NCBI GenBank assembly: GCA_018292915.2
Contig: JACVVK020000014.1
Span: 2,754,001-2,818,000 of the forward strand
Source: Batillaria attramentaria
Lineage: Eukaryota > Mollusca > Gastropoda > Batillariidae
DNA: 64,000 nt
Direction of reading: 5' to 3'
The notes below the pieces were generated by a model. The model made no database searches. It had not been told where the DNA came from and saw nothing but the letters and a program-made list of their open reading frames with translations. Numbering within the stretch: the stretch's first letter is position 1; the number at the start of each line of letters is the position of its first letter. The translations under genes and the position numbers were made by a program. Positions 42,971-57,679 of the stretch are shown piece after piece.

Positions 42971-43087
42971 TTAACTCTTTGACGACGGAGCACAATTTCT
43001 GACACGATTTCCTACGACGGAGCACAATTTCTGACACACAATAGGAAATCGTGTGTTAGAAATTGTGCTTCGTCGTCAAAGAGTTAA
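42971..43087. repeat. TTAA-flanked foldback hairpin, probable TDRD12 3' UTR
   Basis: An inverted repeat bounded by TTAA at both ends. The arms begin CTCTTTGACGACGRAGCACA. A second copy of the family is at 2925-3017 in intron 4. The left arm here carries an internal partial repeat. It starts 316 bp after the stop codon, so it is likely transcribed in the 3' UTR (no polyA site confirmed). Confidence 0.88.
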
Positions 43088-43992
43088 TCATGGCATAGTA
43101 ATGTGTTCAGTAAATGTGTTTGTTAAGAGGCATGGGCATGTCAGGTTAGGTATCAGCAGCAACTGTGTGCTGTTGTCATGACTTCTGTGTGTTGTTTATT
43201 GCCCAAGTGGTGGCCTTGCGATGTGATGCCTTGTTGATTTAAGAGATCGTGAAGATGCCATGTTGTTGCCAGTTGTGGCATGTGTTGTCTTTCATTGCAT
43301 TGGCTGTATCTGAAAAGCGCAAAGCCAGTGCTACTAATTTTTGCATACATCAGATGTAGATCATCAGATGTACATACCGGTACGCACAACTACAATCTTT
43401 TGTTATTGTTGTTTTCGTTCTGTCAGTGTATGAATTATGCTGAACTTTGCACGTGCGATACTGAAGTAGAGAAATTATTTTGTTGTTGAAGCACACACGT
43501 TTGCATTTGAGCTCAGCCAGTCTTTATAAGGAACTGAATCACCTGAATATTGCTTGAATTGTCTTTCAGCAAAGTCATAGAGTTTTCAACTTGATAAACT
43601 CGTTGTTGTGATTTAAAAAAAAAGACTGATACCCAACAAGCACTACTACGCAAATACCGCTGTTGAAGTTCATATCGACAGCAGATTTCACCTAAAAAGC
43701 AGTACGTACCCAAATCAAAGACAGTTTGAACACTGTCTAACCAAAAACCTGTGACATAAAGCTGAATCGAGTCAAGTCACTGCGGTCGTCTGCCATCCGC
43801 TGTGAAGGCAAGCGTATTCCTTGTCAGTCTAGATTCTGATTCAACCGAATCTCCTTACATTTTATAACTGCCTGCATGATTCAAACAATTTATCTGTTGA
43901 TGGAAGGACTCTGTAAACGTTGTACATGTACTTAAAATATTAAAAGCAAAACTCACGAATCTTCATCCCACGAAGAACCAAGGTATTAGGCA

Positions 43993-44183
43993 GATTTAGT
44001 AGGACTTCGTAAAGAGGACTTCGCTGAGCAGCGTAACCCATTTACATGTAAATTAGGCTCACGCGGCAGAGGCCGCGAGCTGCTAACGCTCTGCGATTGG
44101 CTAATGGCACCCATAACGTGCCTAATTACATGCGAATGGGTTACGCTGCTCAGCGAAGTCCTCCGTACGAAATCCTACTAAAT
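43993..44183. repeat. Foldback element A downstream of TDRD12
   Basis: About 191 bp with arms near 60 bp: ATTTAGTAGGACTTCGTA, then CTTCGCTGAGCAGCGTAACC on the left, complement on the right with few mismatches. The central part contains a smaller GC-rich inverted motif. Confidence 0.9.
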
Positions 44184-44540
44184 CTCACTAAATTAAGGTG
44201 CAAGACTCGCGTCAAAAACCCGGCCGCTAGATCACGCTGTCATTCCCGCAGAACGTGAACAGAGCTGTTCATGTATCGGTTTCGCACTGGCTTCGCGAGT
44301 TTCTATTTCTTTCAAAGTGTTACCACGTTTCTTTGTGTCTTCAGTTGAAGTTTAGAATCAGTGTTTTTGTTTGGGTTTGAGTTTATGAGTGAACTGACAT
44401 TGTATTGCTAGCATGTAATGGCGCACTTCAGTTATTCTGTCGCTTCTTGATCTGACCTCTCCAAGCCATGCGTCTTCTAAGAGCTGCTTTCAGCGTTTAG
44501 TTTTTAGTGGGGTAAACGTTCGAAATGCATTATAAATATA

Positions 44541-44710
44541 GCTTACATGGTTAGTTCGCGTGGTTTACGGCGAAAAACTAACCCCTCGATGGTTCGAGTG
44601 TTTGTGTAGCTACCGAGCCTCCGGGGAGGTAGCTACGCAAATAGTCGAACCATCGAGGGGTTACTGTTAGTCTTTCACCGTAAACCACGAGAACTAAGCA
44701 TGTAAGCCGT
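44541..44710. repeat. Foldback element B downstream of TDRD12
   Basis: About 170 bp. The arms carry GGTTTACGG, CTAACCCCTCGATGGTTCGA and GTAGCTACC, complemented on the right around a short GAGCCTCC centre. The bulges are small. It is a likely MITE, with no coding part. Confidence 0.9.
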
Positions 44711-44744
44711 TTATACCACAAGCATTTTCTTTTCTCTTGGAAAA

Positions 44745-45212
44745 TCCAACTTAGTGATCCAAGTGCTCATGTTTGACAGACCTTTTTACAGAGACCATTC
44801 CGTCTTATCTTCAAAACACCAAAGCGCCAACATGTCTCTCCTCTCCTATCTGATCTGCACTGGCTGTCCATTCAAAACAGAATTCATTATAAACTTGCCA
44901 CTCTCTGCTACAACACTATCTCAGGTTCTGCTCCCCCCTATCTGTCCGCTCTCATTCAGCTCTACACACCATCCCGCAACCTCCGTTCTTCCTCTGACAC
45001 CCGCCTTCTCCGTATTCCCATCCGCCGGAAAAAGTTTCAGGGCCAGCGTGCTTTTTCATACATTGGTCCTGTGGTTTGGAACGGCCTCCCCTCTCACATC
45101 CGCCATGCTCAGTCGTTAGCAGTCTTTAAATCTAAACTTAAAACACCAGGCAGTAGAACCAACCCCCCCCCCCTCCATCTCTGCATGCCACCTGCAAAAA
45201 AATAAAAAAAAT

Positions 45213-45259
<47 letters not shown>

Positions 45260-45338
45260 GTAAGTTATATACGCTGTTTTTATGTTATGTTTATGTACGC
45301 GCCCTGAGCTCTTGCTGGATGGGGCGCCACAAATACCC

Positions 45339-45370
<32 letters not shown>
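44745..45370 (+). mobile_element. LINE 3' end with reverse transcriptase C-terminus
   Basis: An open stretch from 44855 reads LHWLSIQNRIHYKLATLCYN, then PPYLSALIQLYTPSRNLRSS and RAFSYIGPVVWNGLPSHIR. This is the conserved C-terminal tail of L2/CR1/Rex-like LINE polyproteins. It runs to about 45160 and is followed by a (GT)n run and a GCGCCACAAATACC plus (ATT)n tail. The rest of the element is absent, so it is a dead 5'-truncated insertion. Confidence 0.88.
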
Positions 45371-45372
<2 letters not shown>

Positions 45373-46235
45373 CCACCGACCATTCCCACCCACCATTCCC
45401 ACCGACCATTCCCACCGACCATTCCCACCGACCATTCCCACCCACACCGCGAAAAGTAGTAGTTCCATTCAAAACCACCGCGTGCTGTCTTGTTTTACGA
45501 GTTTGACGAACAACATTAAATGTGAAGATGACACTGTTGAAACAAACTGCCATCACAGTAAATTCAACCATGAAAGAATAATTTCAAAGTTTACTGTCTG
45601 CGTGGCCAGATTCTTGCGCTAAATTCATGTGTCGGTAGGTAAAAGTGGCTGCTAACCTCCGTAGCGAAGGGGGCAAAAAGTGTTCGCGCGGGCAGATTCA
45701 AACACATTCGACATGTATTGCAGCGATGTGTCGGCCAGGAAAGCGCCAGGTTTCACTTGGTGCACAATGTGAAGGAAGGTTGGTTAGTTTAGTCCTTTTG
45801 GCTCCTAGAGAAGCGGGGGGGGGGGGGGGGGGGGTATTGTGAAGGTCATATCTTCGAATTTTCATTACGGTAGGTAGAAAAACAGTAGTTCGTCTGCTAT
45901 TTTCATTCTCGTGTTTCGTGTGTGTGCTCGACTCGTCTCCTTCCCGGCGTTTTGTGGCGATGTTCGGTCTTGTTTACACGTTTCCAGGTAGCGTTTGGTT
46001 TCTTGTTTTGCTGTTCTTTGCGTTGTCTTTCCAAGTGCAGTCAACATCACCTCATTTTCCATCCATCGGACTCGTTAACCACTGAGTGGGTTATGGAAAG
46101 TCATAACTCACACTTCCGCTCTCTGTTTCCTTACTATTTTCGGACGTAAAGCACTCGAAGTTAAGTCACTGAAAATATGCACTGGCGAGTGGTGTAAATG
46201 GGAGAAAAAAGGCCGATAAAGCCATTTCACCACAT
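45371..46235. other. Intergenic stretch, nothing coding seen
   Basis: It begins with a short array of CCCACCGACCATT-type units (45371-45450), then unique-looking sequence with a poly-G run at 45813-45834. I see no gene, RNA gene or supported promoter. Confidence 0.5.
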
Positions 46236-46238
46236 AAC

Positions 46239-46343
46239 TTGGTTGTATACCGACTCGTATTGCTCCATGACCCGATCCGTCCATGCGCTACAGCTGAGGG
46301 ACGGATCTGCGTCATGGAGCAAATACTCGTGTTCAACCAAGTC
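46239..46343. repeat. Foldback element C
   Basis: About 105 bp, arms ACTTGGTTG, then ATTGCTCCATGAC, GATCCGTCC, complemented on the right. Its right end lies three bases from the MITE at 46346. Confidence 0.88.
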
Positions 46344-46345
46344 AT

Positions 46346-46628
46346 CTGGGCCCGTATGTGAAACTCGAGGTTAGTTTAACCCAAGCCTAATCCAGACTAG
46401 GACAAAAGAAACCCCAAAACAAAATCAAATAAAAAAGGAAGCGAAGAAAGAAAGACAAAAATCCTTCTATAATGGCATAGGCACCTTGCTGGAATGGACC
46501 CGCTTCCTGATTTAAAAAAACAAAACAAAAAAAAACCAGAAAATTTAACCCTAGAGCTAGTTTAGTTCGAGGTTAGACTCTAACCCGGGGCTAAACTCCC
46601 AAGCCCCGACTTTTACGTGCGGGCCCAG
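46346..46628 (+). mobile_element. MITE family CTGGGCCC, copy 3
   Basis: About 283 bp, same size and body as copy 2 (35003-35285). Left end CTGGGCCCGTATGTGAAACT; right end is the complement of CTGGGCCCGCACGTAAAAGT. Confidence 0.93.
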
Positions 46629-46788
46629 GTGTAACAGCTAATGAAAAAGCGTGTCACTGAACCAAACCACAGATGTTATACCTAGACCGCTCATGCGTAG
46701 CACTTTCCACGCTTAAAGGTCGGCAATCTCTCAGCAAAACGTCGCAAACATTGCGACTCCTTCGACTGTGCATAATCCAGGCAACTCT

Positions 46789-47035
46789 GTCACAGTTGCA
46801 GTTTTCAGCGCTTCGGGAACCCTTATAAAACCAGAGCACGAGTGTGCCGTGACATTATTTTGCTTCTGGTCAGTGAGCGAGACACATCGCTACAGTGTCT
46901 AGCGGATGTTGAGTGCTGCACGATCTTTCTCGCTCGGTGTCAAAACGCAAACTGAGCTGTGAAATCAGGGTGCACTTGGCTTTTATTGGGGTTTCAGGGA
47001 CGCTGAAAAATCTGCAACTGTGACAGAGTTGACTG
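46789..47035. repeat. Foldback element D
   Basis: Inverted arms of about 45 bp: CAACTCTGTCACAGTTGCAG and GGGAACCC-like sequence on the left, complement with mismatches at 46990-47035. The centre is unique. Beyond it, 47036-47990 shows nothing coding apart from a poly-T run. Confidence 0.82.
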
Positions 47036-47999
47036 TGTTTGCACGATCGACTCAAATTTTTTTTTTTTTTTTTCACACTTCGGAAAGCTTTTTGTTGGGA
47101 GCTTAGATCCTTAAGAAAGTGAAGAAGACGCGCACATGCGCTGTGGGGTATTGGCTTCGCGCAAAGCCTGATGGGATCCTGGTCATTTGGCACGCAGACG
47201 TGAACAGTCGATCAGTGTTTGCTCTTTGTGACATTCGCGCAAGTTTTCGAACCCGCGGGGGCCCAACCAATATCAGTATAGTCTAGGAGAAGTGAGGATT
47301 TGAGTACCTAAAGATATTATAAAATATCCTACTATGTTCTTCGTGTAAAATCCCGGAACTTCCCGTACGAAATTCCAAGAGAGCTTACTCAACATCCTGC
47401 AATAAACCCGACAAGAATATGTCGTTTACAGCGTAAAGTAAGAGGAGTAATCGCTAACCACTTAACTATTATTAGAGGTCAGAGAATACAATGCAAATGA
47501 GGTAGGTTAGGGAGTAGGACCGACATTATTAAAGTGAATTTCCCTCGTTTTCCTTGAAATTTTTTATTTACGGTGGTTAAAAGTGCATTAATTTTGATGC
47601 CAGTTTTGGTTGAAAGAGGCCTGTTCGATGCGTTGTTAAATGGCAGACTTGATGCACTATCCGCTAGCTTCAGGAAGTTGACCTCACACTAAGTCTTGAT
47701 CGAGGTTTTTTTTTCTTCATATCTATGGATCGAAGTCCTCTGTGTAATGTTTAGGTTCTTATTTGGAACAGAAAAGGTTATAGCTGTTGAGCAAGGGCGT
47801 CTCATTTTGTTTGAATGTGCCTTACACTTTCAGTTTGTTCACAAGCGGTATAGTTACACTAGTTTAGATTGAGTTACGTTTCAGTTTTCTTTGCCTCGTT
47901 AATTGTGGACAGCCAGTATTTAATCCAGTACTGATTAAATTCTGTGCTTGATGTTTATTTTTATTTTCCCCCTTCACTGTATCATGTTTTGCAACTTAA

Positions 48000-48220
48000 A
48001 AGGGCTAATTTCATCTTTGCTAAACCAGCTTATATTTTGGAACTGCTCAGTAGTGCGCGTGTACGCTCAGAATACTTTATCTTGATACATGTAATAAGCA
48101 CAGCTCTTAATGCGATGCAGTGTTGTTTACACTTTGCGCCAGCGGTCGTACATTCGAATTCTGCGATTGTTGTTACACTGCAAAACAGCTCAGGACGAGG
48201 TATGAGCATAAAAATGGTAG
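48000..48220 (+). repeat. Dispersed repeat D, partial copy
   Basis: Shares GTACGCTCAGAATAC-like, CAGCTCTTAATGCGATGCAG, TGTTGTTTACACT and TTGTTGTTACACTGC with the copies at 27330-28510 and 60590-60940. Confidence 0.75.
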
Positions 48221-48242
48221 TATTAGCCCCTTTAAAACGCGT

Positions 48243-48257
48243 GAGAGAGAGAGAGAG

Positions 48258-48325
<68 letters not shown>
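48243..48325 (+). repeat. (GA)n(GT)n compound microsatellite
   Basis: About nine GA repeats, then about 31 GT repeats. Confidence 0.96.
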
Positions 48326-48326
<1 letters not shown>

Positions 48327-48351
48327 TAGAAAAAAAGAATTACGTACACTG

Positions 48352-48750
48352 TACACAGGGTCCATACAGGTCATGGAATCCTGGAAAAGTTATGGAAATA
48401 GCTTTTCCAGGTCTGGAAAGTCATGAAATTATCTCAAGCGTCATGAAAAATCATGAAATTTCGGAATTTTATGGAAGCTATTTTGAGCCCAACAGTAAAA
48501 CAGTCAGCTTGGTGATTACTCACAGGACTGATTGCCAAAAATACCAACAAACTGCCTTCCTATAAGGCTAATGACTAACTCTGAACATTGGTCTTGCTGA
48601 CTGCGATAACTTGGATAAGCTCATAATTTCTACCATCGCGCGTGTCAGTGTGAAAGAGGGCGAGGAAGGTGTCATGGAAAACAGGAGAGTTGGCCTCGAA
48701 AAGTCATGGAAAAGTTTTTGAGACTGTGAGCCTGTATGGACCCTGTACAG
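48352..48750. mobile_element. MITE family GGTCCATACAGG, copy 2
   Basis: Ends ACAGGGTCCATACAGG and its complement at the right. The body matches 32897-33290. Between its right end and 49285 I see nothing coding. Confidence 0.9.
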
Positions 48751-49284
48751 TACATGCATTGTTTTTGTTTGTTGCCCACCGAGAATCAGTGTTGCAATGC
48801 TGAAAGAATAAAAGTTGAGTGATTAAACTTTGTGTTCGTAAATTGCTTACAACTCCGTCAAGGTTTGAGCAGTGGCCTGATGGGGGCTCTGAATGCCAGT
48901 GCAGTGTTAACAGAGAAATAACATCATTTGTTTGCGGACATTATTGCGTGTGTTTATGGGTGCGTTTTCGATTAAGACTCAGTAAAACACGTCCATCTTG
49001 CAGGTTTTCAAGGAAGTCTAACACATTTGTCTTATACAGAAAAACAAAAATTTAACTTTTGTCTCCAGTTTATTTTCAGTCTGACACAGACACACAGTAC
49101 TATCATTTACATTGGAAGAAGTCGGATTTACGCTGCACTGAGTTTTGCAATAGCTCAATATGGTTCATGTGCAGAGTATATGTAGTCACAATCAGTAATC
49201 AAACGCAACAGCCACACACACACACACACACACTGGTGCACGCACGCACACACACACACACACACACACACCGGCACACACACA

Positions 49285-49505
49285 CACACATAAACAGGAC
49301 TTAATTCTCTTATTTTCCACACAATAAAAGAGAACACTTCAGTTCGGACATAATCAGGTTACCATGACGCCTCGGCACAGCCGCAACGTCATCTGACAAA
49401 GCATAAATCAGCGTATTATCATGTTATGTCTAAGTTATAGTTACGCCAGTCAAGTTTAGGTGTCTTTGCATCTTTGTTTCCAGATTATTTGGAATCCGAT
49501 CATGG
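49285..49505 (-). repeat. Dispersed repeat, copy 2
   Basis: Reverse-orientation relative of 4862-5145, from AGGACTTAATTCTCTTATT to CCAGATTATTTGGAATCC. It is flanked by CA repeats on both sides, as copy 1 is flanked by GT. It lies just downstream of gene C's last exon, on the intergenic side. Confidence 0.7.
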
Positions 49506-49546
49506 CACTGACTGAACAGTATTTGGTTATGGCTTTAGCGCGCGCG

Positions 49547-49551
<5 letters not shown>

Positions 49552-49613
<62 letters not shown>
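49552..49613 (+). repeat. (CG)n(CA)n microsatellite
   Basis: About seven CG repeats (49539-49554) run into about 30 CA repeats. It lies 180 bp beyond the gene C stop codon. Confidence 0.95.
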
Positions 49614-49620
<7 letters not shown>

Positions 49621-49793
49621 AGTAGCAAAGGAAGGTCACTGACAATTTTCCTGTCCGGCTCAAGTGACGTCTCCTCTCACGGCGTATTGCTACAACGACT
49701 GAACGCGCACGCCAACTTCGCGAACAGTACATGTGATGCTAAAAATGCAAAGACTGCGAATGTTTCTAGAGTTCTTGAGCTGGTGTCTTTCCG

Positions 49794-53727
<3,934 letters not shown>

Positions 53728-54600
53728 GGTGAAAACTGTCCCTCGATGCACCAACGCTTCTGCTGATATCACGAAACTGGTACAGCCAATCTACGGAGAC
53801 GAGTTCATTCTTTGCTGGTGACCCCAGTCAAGACGACGCTTTGCTGTTTTCTAATATATATATTTAAAAACAACAACAACAACTAAAAGATGACTACATT
53901 TGCCCGAGAAAACTATGAATATTTGTTTGAATCCAAACTGAATTCGGACCACTAGCCTCGTGAGCTTCTTTTTGTAGTGTACAGATAAAACGACAGAACA
54001 CAAAGCGATTGTGCAGGACTGTGTTTGTCAGTCACGCGAGGGTTCATCGCTACATGTACACGTTATCAGTGTGTAATTGTTGATGGGAGCAGTTTATCTG
54101 CCTGTTGTCCTACGGGAGTACGGGATCGACTCAGCACACTTTGTCACACCGACTGACTCAGTCTCACTAGCTGATGGCCCGGACAGCTGTTCTTATGGAG
54201 ATAGTCAGATACGCGACGTCTAACCTTTTCGTCCCGTTGTATTGTTTGTCCGGCATTCTTCACAGTTCTGTGTATGTCAGTTCAGTATAGCAGTACTGCT
54301 GGTACATGCAACAACTGCTTCTACTCCTACCACTGCTGCAGCTATCACACGACCCCCCCCCCCCCTTACCCCCCCCCCCTTACCCTCCTCCCCCCCCCAC
54401 CACCCCCTGTTTAATAAATTGTAACCCTGAGTTTCCTGTACTTTTATGGAAGGGGAGGAGGGTAAGACTGTTTCCCTCCCCGAACCACAGCCTCCTCTCT
54501 CTTATTCGTTAGAAAAAGTGTAAAACGGGACACTCCCATGTTTTCTTGTTGTGGTTGTTGTCTGCGCTCTATGTGTTCAGCGTCTACTGTGGACTGCAGC
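53728..54600. other. Upstream region of gene C
   Basis: This is the 5' flank of the minus-strand gene C. An AT-rich ATATATATATTTAAA stretch is at 53852-53866, about 130 bp before the start codon; it could be a TATA-like site, but no promoter can be assigned. A C-rich run is at 54353-54408. No coding sequence is seen. Confidence 0.4.
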
Positions 54601-54612
54601 TGTATTTTGATG

Positions 54613-54775
54613 GGAGGGAGGGGGGGGTGTTTGGGAGTTGAACGCCTTTTTCCACCACGTAAGGGTGTTATCAAAGACGGGGCAACGAGAAGAAGGCCAG
54701 CACAAATATTTGGCCCGAGCCAGGATTCGAACTCACGACCCGAGCATTGAGAATCTAACGCTCCCCCAGCTGTAT
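54613..54775 (-). mobile_element. tRNA-Arg-like SINE (family 1), between genes C and B
   Basis: Reverse-orientation copy: GGGTGTTTGGGAGTTGAACG at the 3' end, CAGCACAAATATTTGG in the body and the complement of the head, slightly truncated. From 54776 to 55150 I see nothing coding. Confidence 0.85.
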
Positions 54776-55164
54776 TTAGTACACACGTTATGAACCCTTG
54801 GGGCCAGCCTACCGAAGCTTGTAAAAAGAAAACGTATCCTACAGATCGCAGCCGAAATTTGTATCAGATCATCATCATGTAATTTGTCTTTTCAGCATTG
54901 ACTGACACAGCAACATTGAAATAGAAGACAATAGATGTTCTACGATCTAAATACCACAAAGAAACAGAAATTTATGTCAAATTTCAAAGGTGTATGTTAA
55001 CTGTTATTTTTTTTTTCTTGTTTAATGTTATACCACTCAAACAAGTTTGAAGGTTCCTGTATGTTTTTTTTTTTCATTGATCCACTGAAGGAAAAAAAAT
55101 AAAGAGACTTCAACTTTTACTTAATGACAGAAACAAACAACCCTCCCCCCTCCCACCATACACA

Positions 55165-55176
55165 CAGACACACACG

Positions 55177-55211
<35 letters not shown>

Positions 55212-55246
55212 CGCGCGCATACACACACACACACACACACAGACCG

Positions 55247-55305
<59 letters not shown>

Positions 55306-55318
55306 CACACACACACAT
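55165..55318 (+). repeat. (CA)n microsatellite cluster
   Basis: Several CA runs broken by GACCGCGCGCAT and GACCGT. Confidence 0.95.
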
Positions 55319-55377
55319 CACAACACATGCCCAGCACAAAACCATGCATGCACGCTGTTTCACATCCAGTACACATA

Positions 55378-55629
55378 GACGCATTCATGAAACACAGCGG
55401 TTTGGGGAAATCGCGCACCATACCATACCTTGTCTAGGGCAGCCGACAAGGGAGAGGTAAGACGCATTCATGAAACACAGCGGTTTGGGGAAATCGCGCA
55501 CCATACCATACCTTGTCTAGGGCAGCCGAACAAGGGAGAGGTAAGACGCATTCATGAAACACAGCGGTTTGGGGAAATCGCGCACCATACCATACCTTGT
55601 CTAGGGCAGCCGGCAAGGGAGAGGTAAGA
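55378..55629 (+). repeat. 84-bp tandem triplication
   Basis: Three nearly identical units of 83-85 bp starting GACGCATTCATGAAACACAG, each ending GGGAGAGGTAAG. Lengths are not all multiples of three. Open frames across it on both strands are treated as chance. Confidence 0.95.
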
Positions 55630-55752
55630 AAGACGGCGTCCTTAACTGGGATCATGGTTCGCGACGCAGGATCCTATGAGAAATACATGTATTGTGCGAA
55701 CACCATGAACTCTCGTTTGGGCGAACTCGGGGAACATTACTTTGGGTGTGCG

Positions 55753-55756
<4 letters not shown>

Positions 55757-55832
<76 letters not shown>
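55757..55832 (+). repeat. (GT)38 microsatellite
   Basis: A pure GT run of about 76 bp between the 84-bp triplication and the repeat that follows. Confidence 0.96.
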
Positions 55833-55834
<2 letters not shown>

Positions 55835-55837
55835 GCA

Positions 55838-56215
55838 GTAAACGTTAACATTGTTATTTTCTCAAAATCTACAAACATCGGAGGCACCAAACTTCGCATG
55901 CTGATAGACAGCCGTAAGACATATCATTTTGATCATTTTGTTTTATGTTATGTAATAGTTTATTTTAAACAAAACAAAACAAAAACCTACTGGATATATT
56001 CTATTTAATTTATTTCAGTCAGTATATCAGTAAAGCTGTCTGTTTGGAACATTAACATTGGCATTTTCTCAGAATCTACAAACACCAGAGGCTTTAAACT
56101 TTGCACGATGATAGACATTGATAAGAACTTTACAGTGTATTCAGTGACCTTAGGTCAAGGTCAAGGCCATACAAGCTCTTTGTGAAAAATTTAAAAGAAC
56201 TTTAACATAGCCATT
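55838..56215 (-). repeat. AGGTCA-rich repeat, dispersed copy
   Basis: In reverse orientation it shares AACATTGGCATTTTCTCAGA, CAAACTTCGCATGCTGATAG and AGGTCAAGGTCAAGGCCAT with the array at 62455-63990. Two diverged half-units are present. A poly-C run follows at 56220-56238. Confidence 0.82.
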
Positions 56216-56589
56216 TTCGCCCCCCCCCCCCCCCCCCCTTTGACAGAATTACCTCCCTCATACATTATTGACAAGTGTGGCGGATAGGTAGGCGTGGCTA
56301 CGCCTGGGATCATGAATACAGTTTAAAAAGCTACTTGCTAACTGAGTGAAAAGTGCCTTGAGCAGACTGCCCGCTCAAAGCCGGGTTCAGAGAGTCTGCA
56401 CCGAGTTCTTTAAGAATTTGAATTGCTTTCCATTTCTTCATGTTGAGGGAATCGACGAAGACTCTTCGGACCCGGTACAATACCTCAGACAATACAAGAA
56501 GACATCTTGCGTCCCTCAATAGCCGTACATGTGTCTTTAAACAATCAAAAAAAATGTAAAAACCAAAGCACAATATTCACCAGGCGAAT

Positions 56590-56993
56590 ACTTCTAAGAC
56601 TAAAGTGGCGGAGAATTCTCCATTCTGAAATGTGTCAAGAAAAACAAAAACCCAAACATCTACAGCAACAAAACAAAATATAACAACAAGAAAGAAAGAA
56701 AGAAACAAACAAACAAACAAATAAGAACACGCTTTCGCAGTCAGGAAACACATTCTCGAAACCGAGTTCCACGTCAAAAACTCCTGCCCACGCCTGCTTC
56801 AGCGAAAAACCTAATGACAACCACCAGACGGTTGGCGAGCGCGCGTTTAGCTTTGCTGCCCCGTCGCTCTGGAACGCATTACCTGCCGGCCTGAGAGACC
56901 AGTCGGACATAGATCGTTTCAAGTCTGACTTGAAAACGCATCTGTTCCGGCTGGCTTTCGACTAAGCCCACCTACCTCATCCTGTTTCAGCGG

Positions 56994-57029
<36 letters not shown>

Positions 57030-57060
57030 TGTGGTGTGTGTGTGTGTCAGCTCTAGTCGT
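56590..57060 (+). mobile_element. LINE 3' end, second family
   Basis: An open stretch up to the TAA at 56963 ends with NDNHQTVGERAFSFAAPSLW, then NALPAGLRDQSDIDRFKSDL and KTHLFRLAFD, the conserved end of L2/CR1-like LINE polyproteins. A GT run follows at 56997-57045. It is a 5'-truncated insertion, different from the copy at 44745. Confidence 0.85.
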
Positions 57061-57473
57061 AGAATTAAATCGGTGACTGAGACATAGAGAATCATGTTTG
57101 TGGTAGAGGTATTTCCCCTAGACATTCCTCTTTTATGATATTTTAAAGATTTGTAGGATGTATTGTAAAAAAAATAAAATAAAATTAACAAACAAAAATC
57201 CCTCAGTGACCGCTGACACAGCACAACCTTTTCGCTTCTAATCCTTCGTCTGTCAGCAACGAAAATAGTTGTTCAGTGCCGCCCAGTTAACTACTGGGGG
57301 TTAGAGGTCATGACAGACAACGGGCTAAGAAAAGTAATGAAGTTCATTGAATTTTGAATTTCTTCGAAATTTTCATATTGCCAGGAATGTCAGACCAGGG
57401 GAAACAACCCTTCCCACAATCAGGATCCCCGGTGGCTCATGTAAAGCTAAATCCTGTGCTCTCATGCGGTGGT

Positions 57474-57636
57474 GGCTATTATGGAGGGAACTCGTACAGG
57501 TCTATTTTTAGACGGACGTCACCTGAGGTCACAGGATTCCGGAAACGCCCGATAGCGCGTTCAAATCCTAACCAAACCCTAAGCCTAACCCTAACCGTCT
57601 AAAAATAGACCTGTACGAGTTCCCTCCATAATAGCC
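57474..57636. repeat. Foldback element in the probable 3' UTR of gene B
   Basis: About 163 bp with perfect arms of about 42 bp: GGCTATTATGGAGGGAACTC, then GTACAGGTCTATTTTTAGAC, complemented exactly on the right. The centre contains CCCTAAGCCTAACCCTAACC, a telomere-like run. It starts 44 bp after the gene B stop codon. Confidence 0.92.
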
Positions 57637-57679
57637 TCCCCCCTCTCATGCAACCAAATGCATGTTGCAGATGGTGGCA

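Noticed and set aside
44754..45119. 121-codon open frame as a host gene
   Set aside because: The conserved reading is in another frame and is the C-terminus of a LINE reverse transcriptase; this frame is its shadow.
57560..57600. Interstitial telomere tract
   Set aside because: Only a few CTAACC-type units in the centre of a foldback element; too short to call telomeric.
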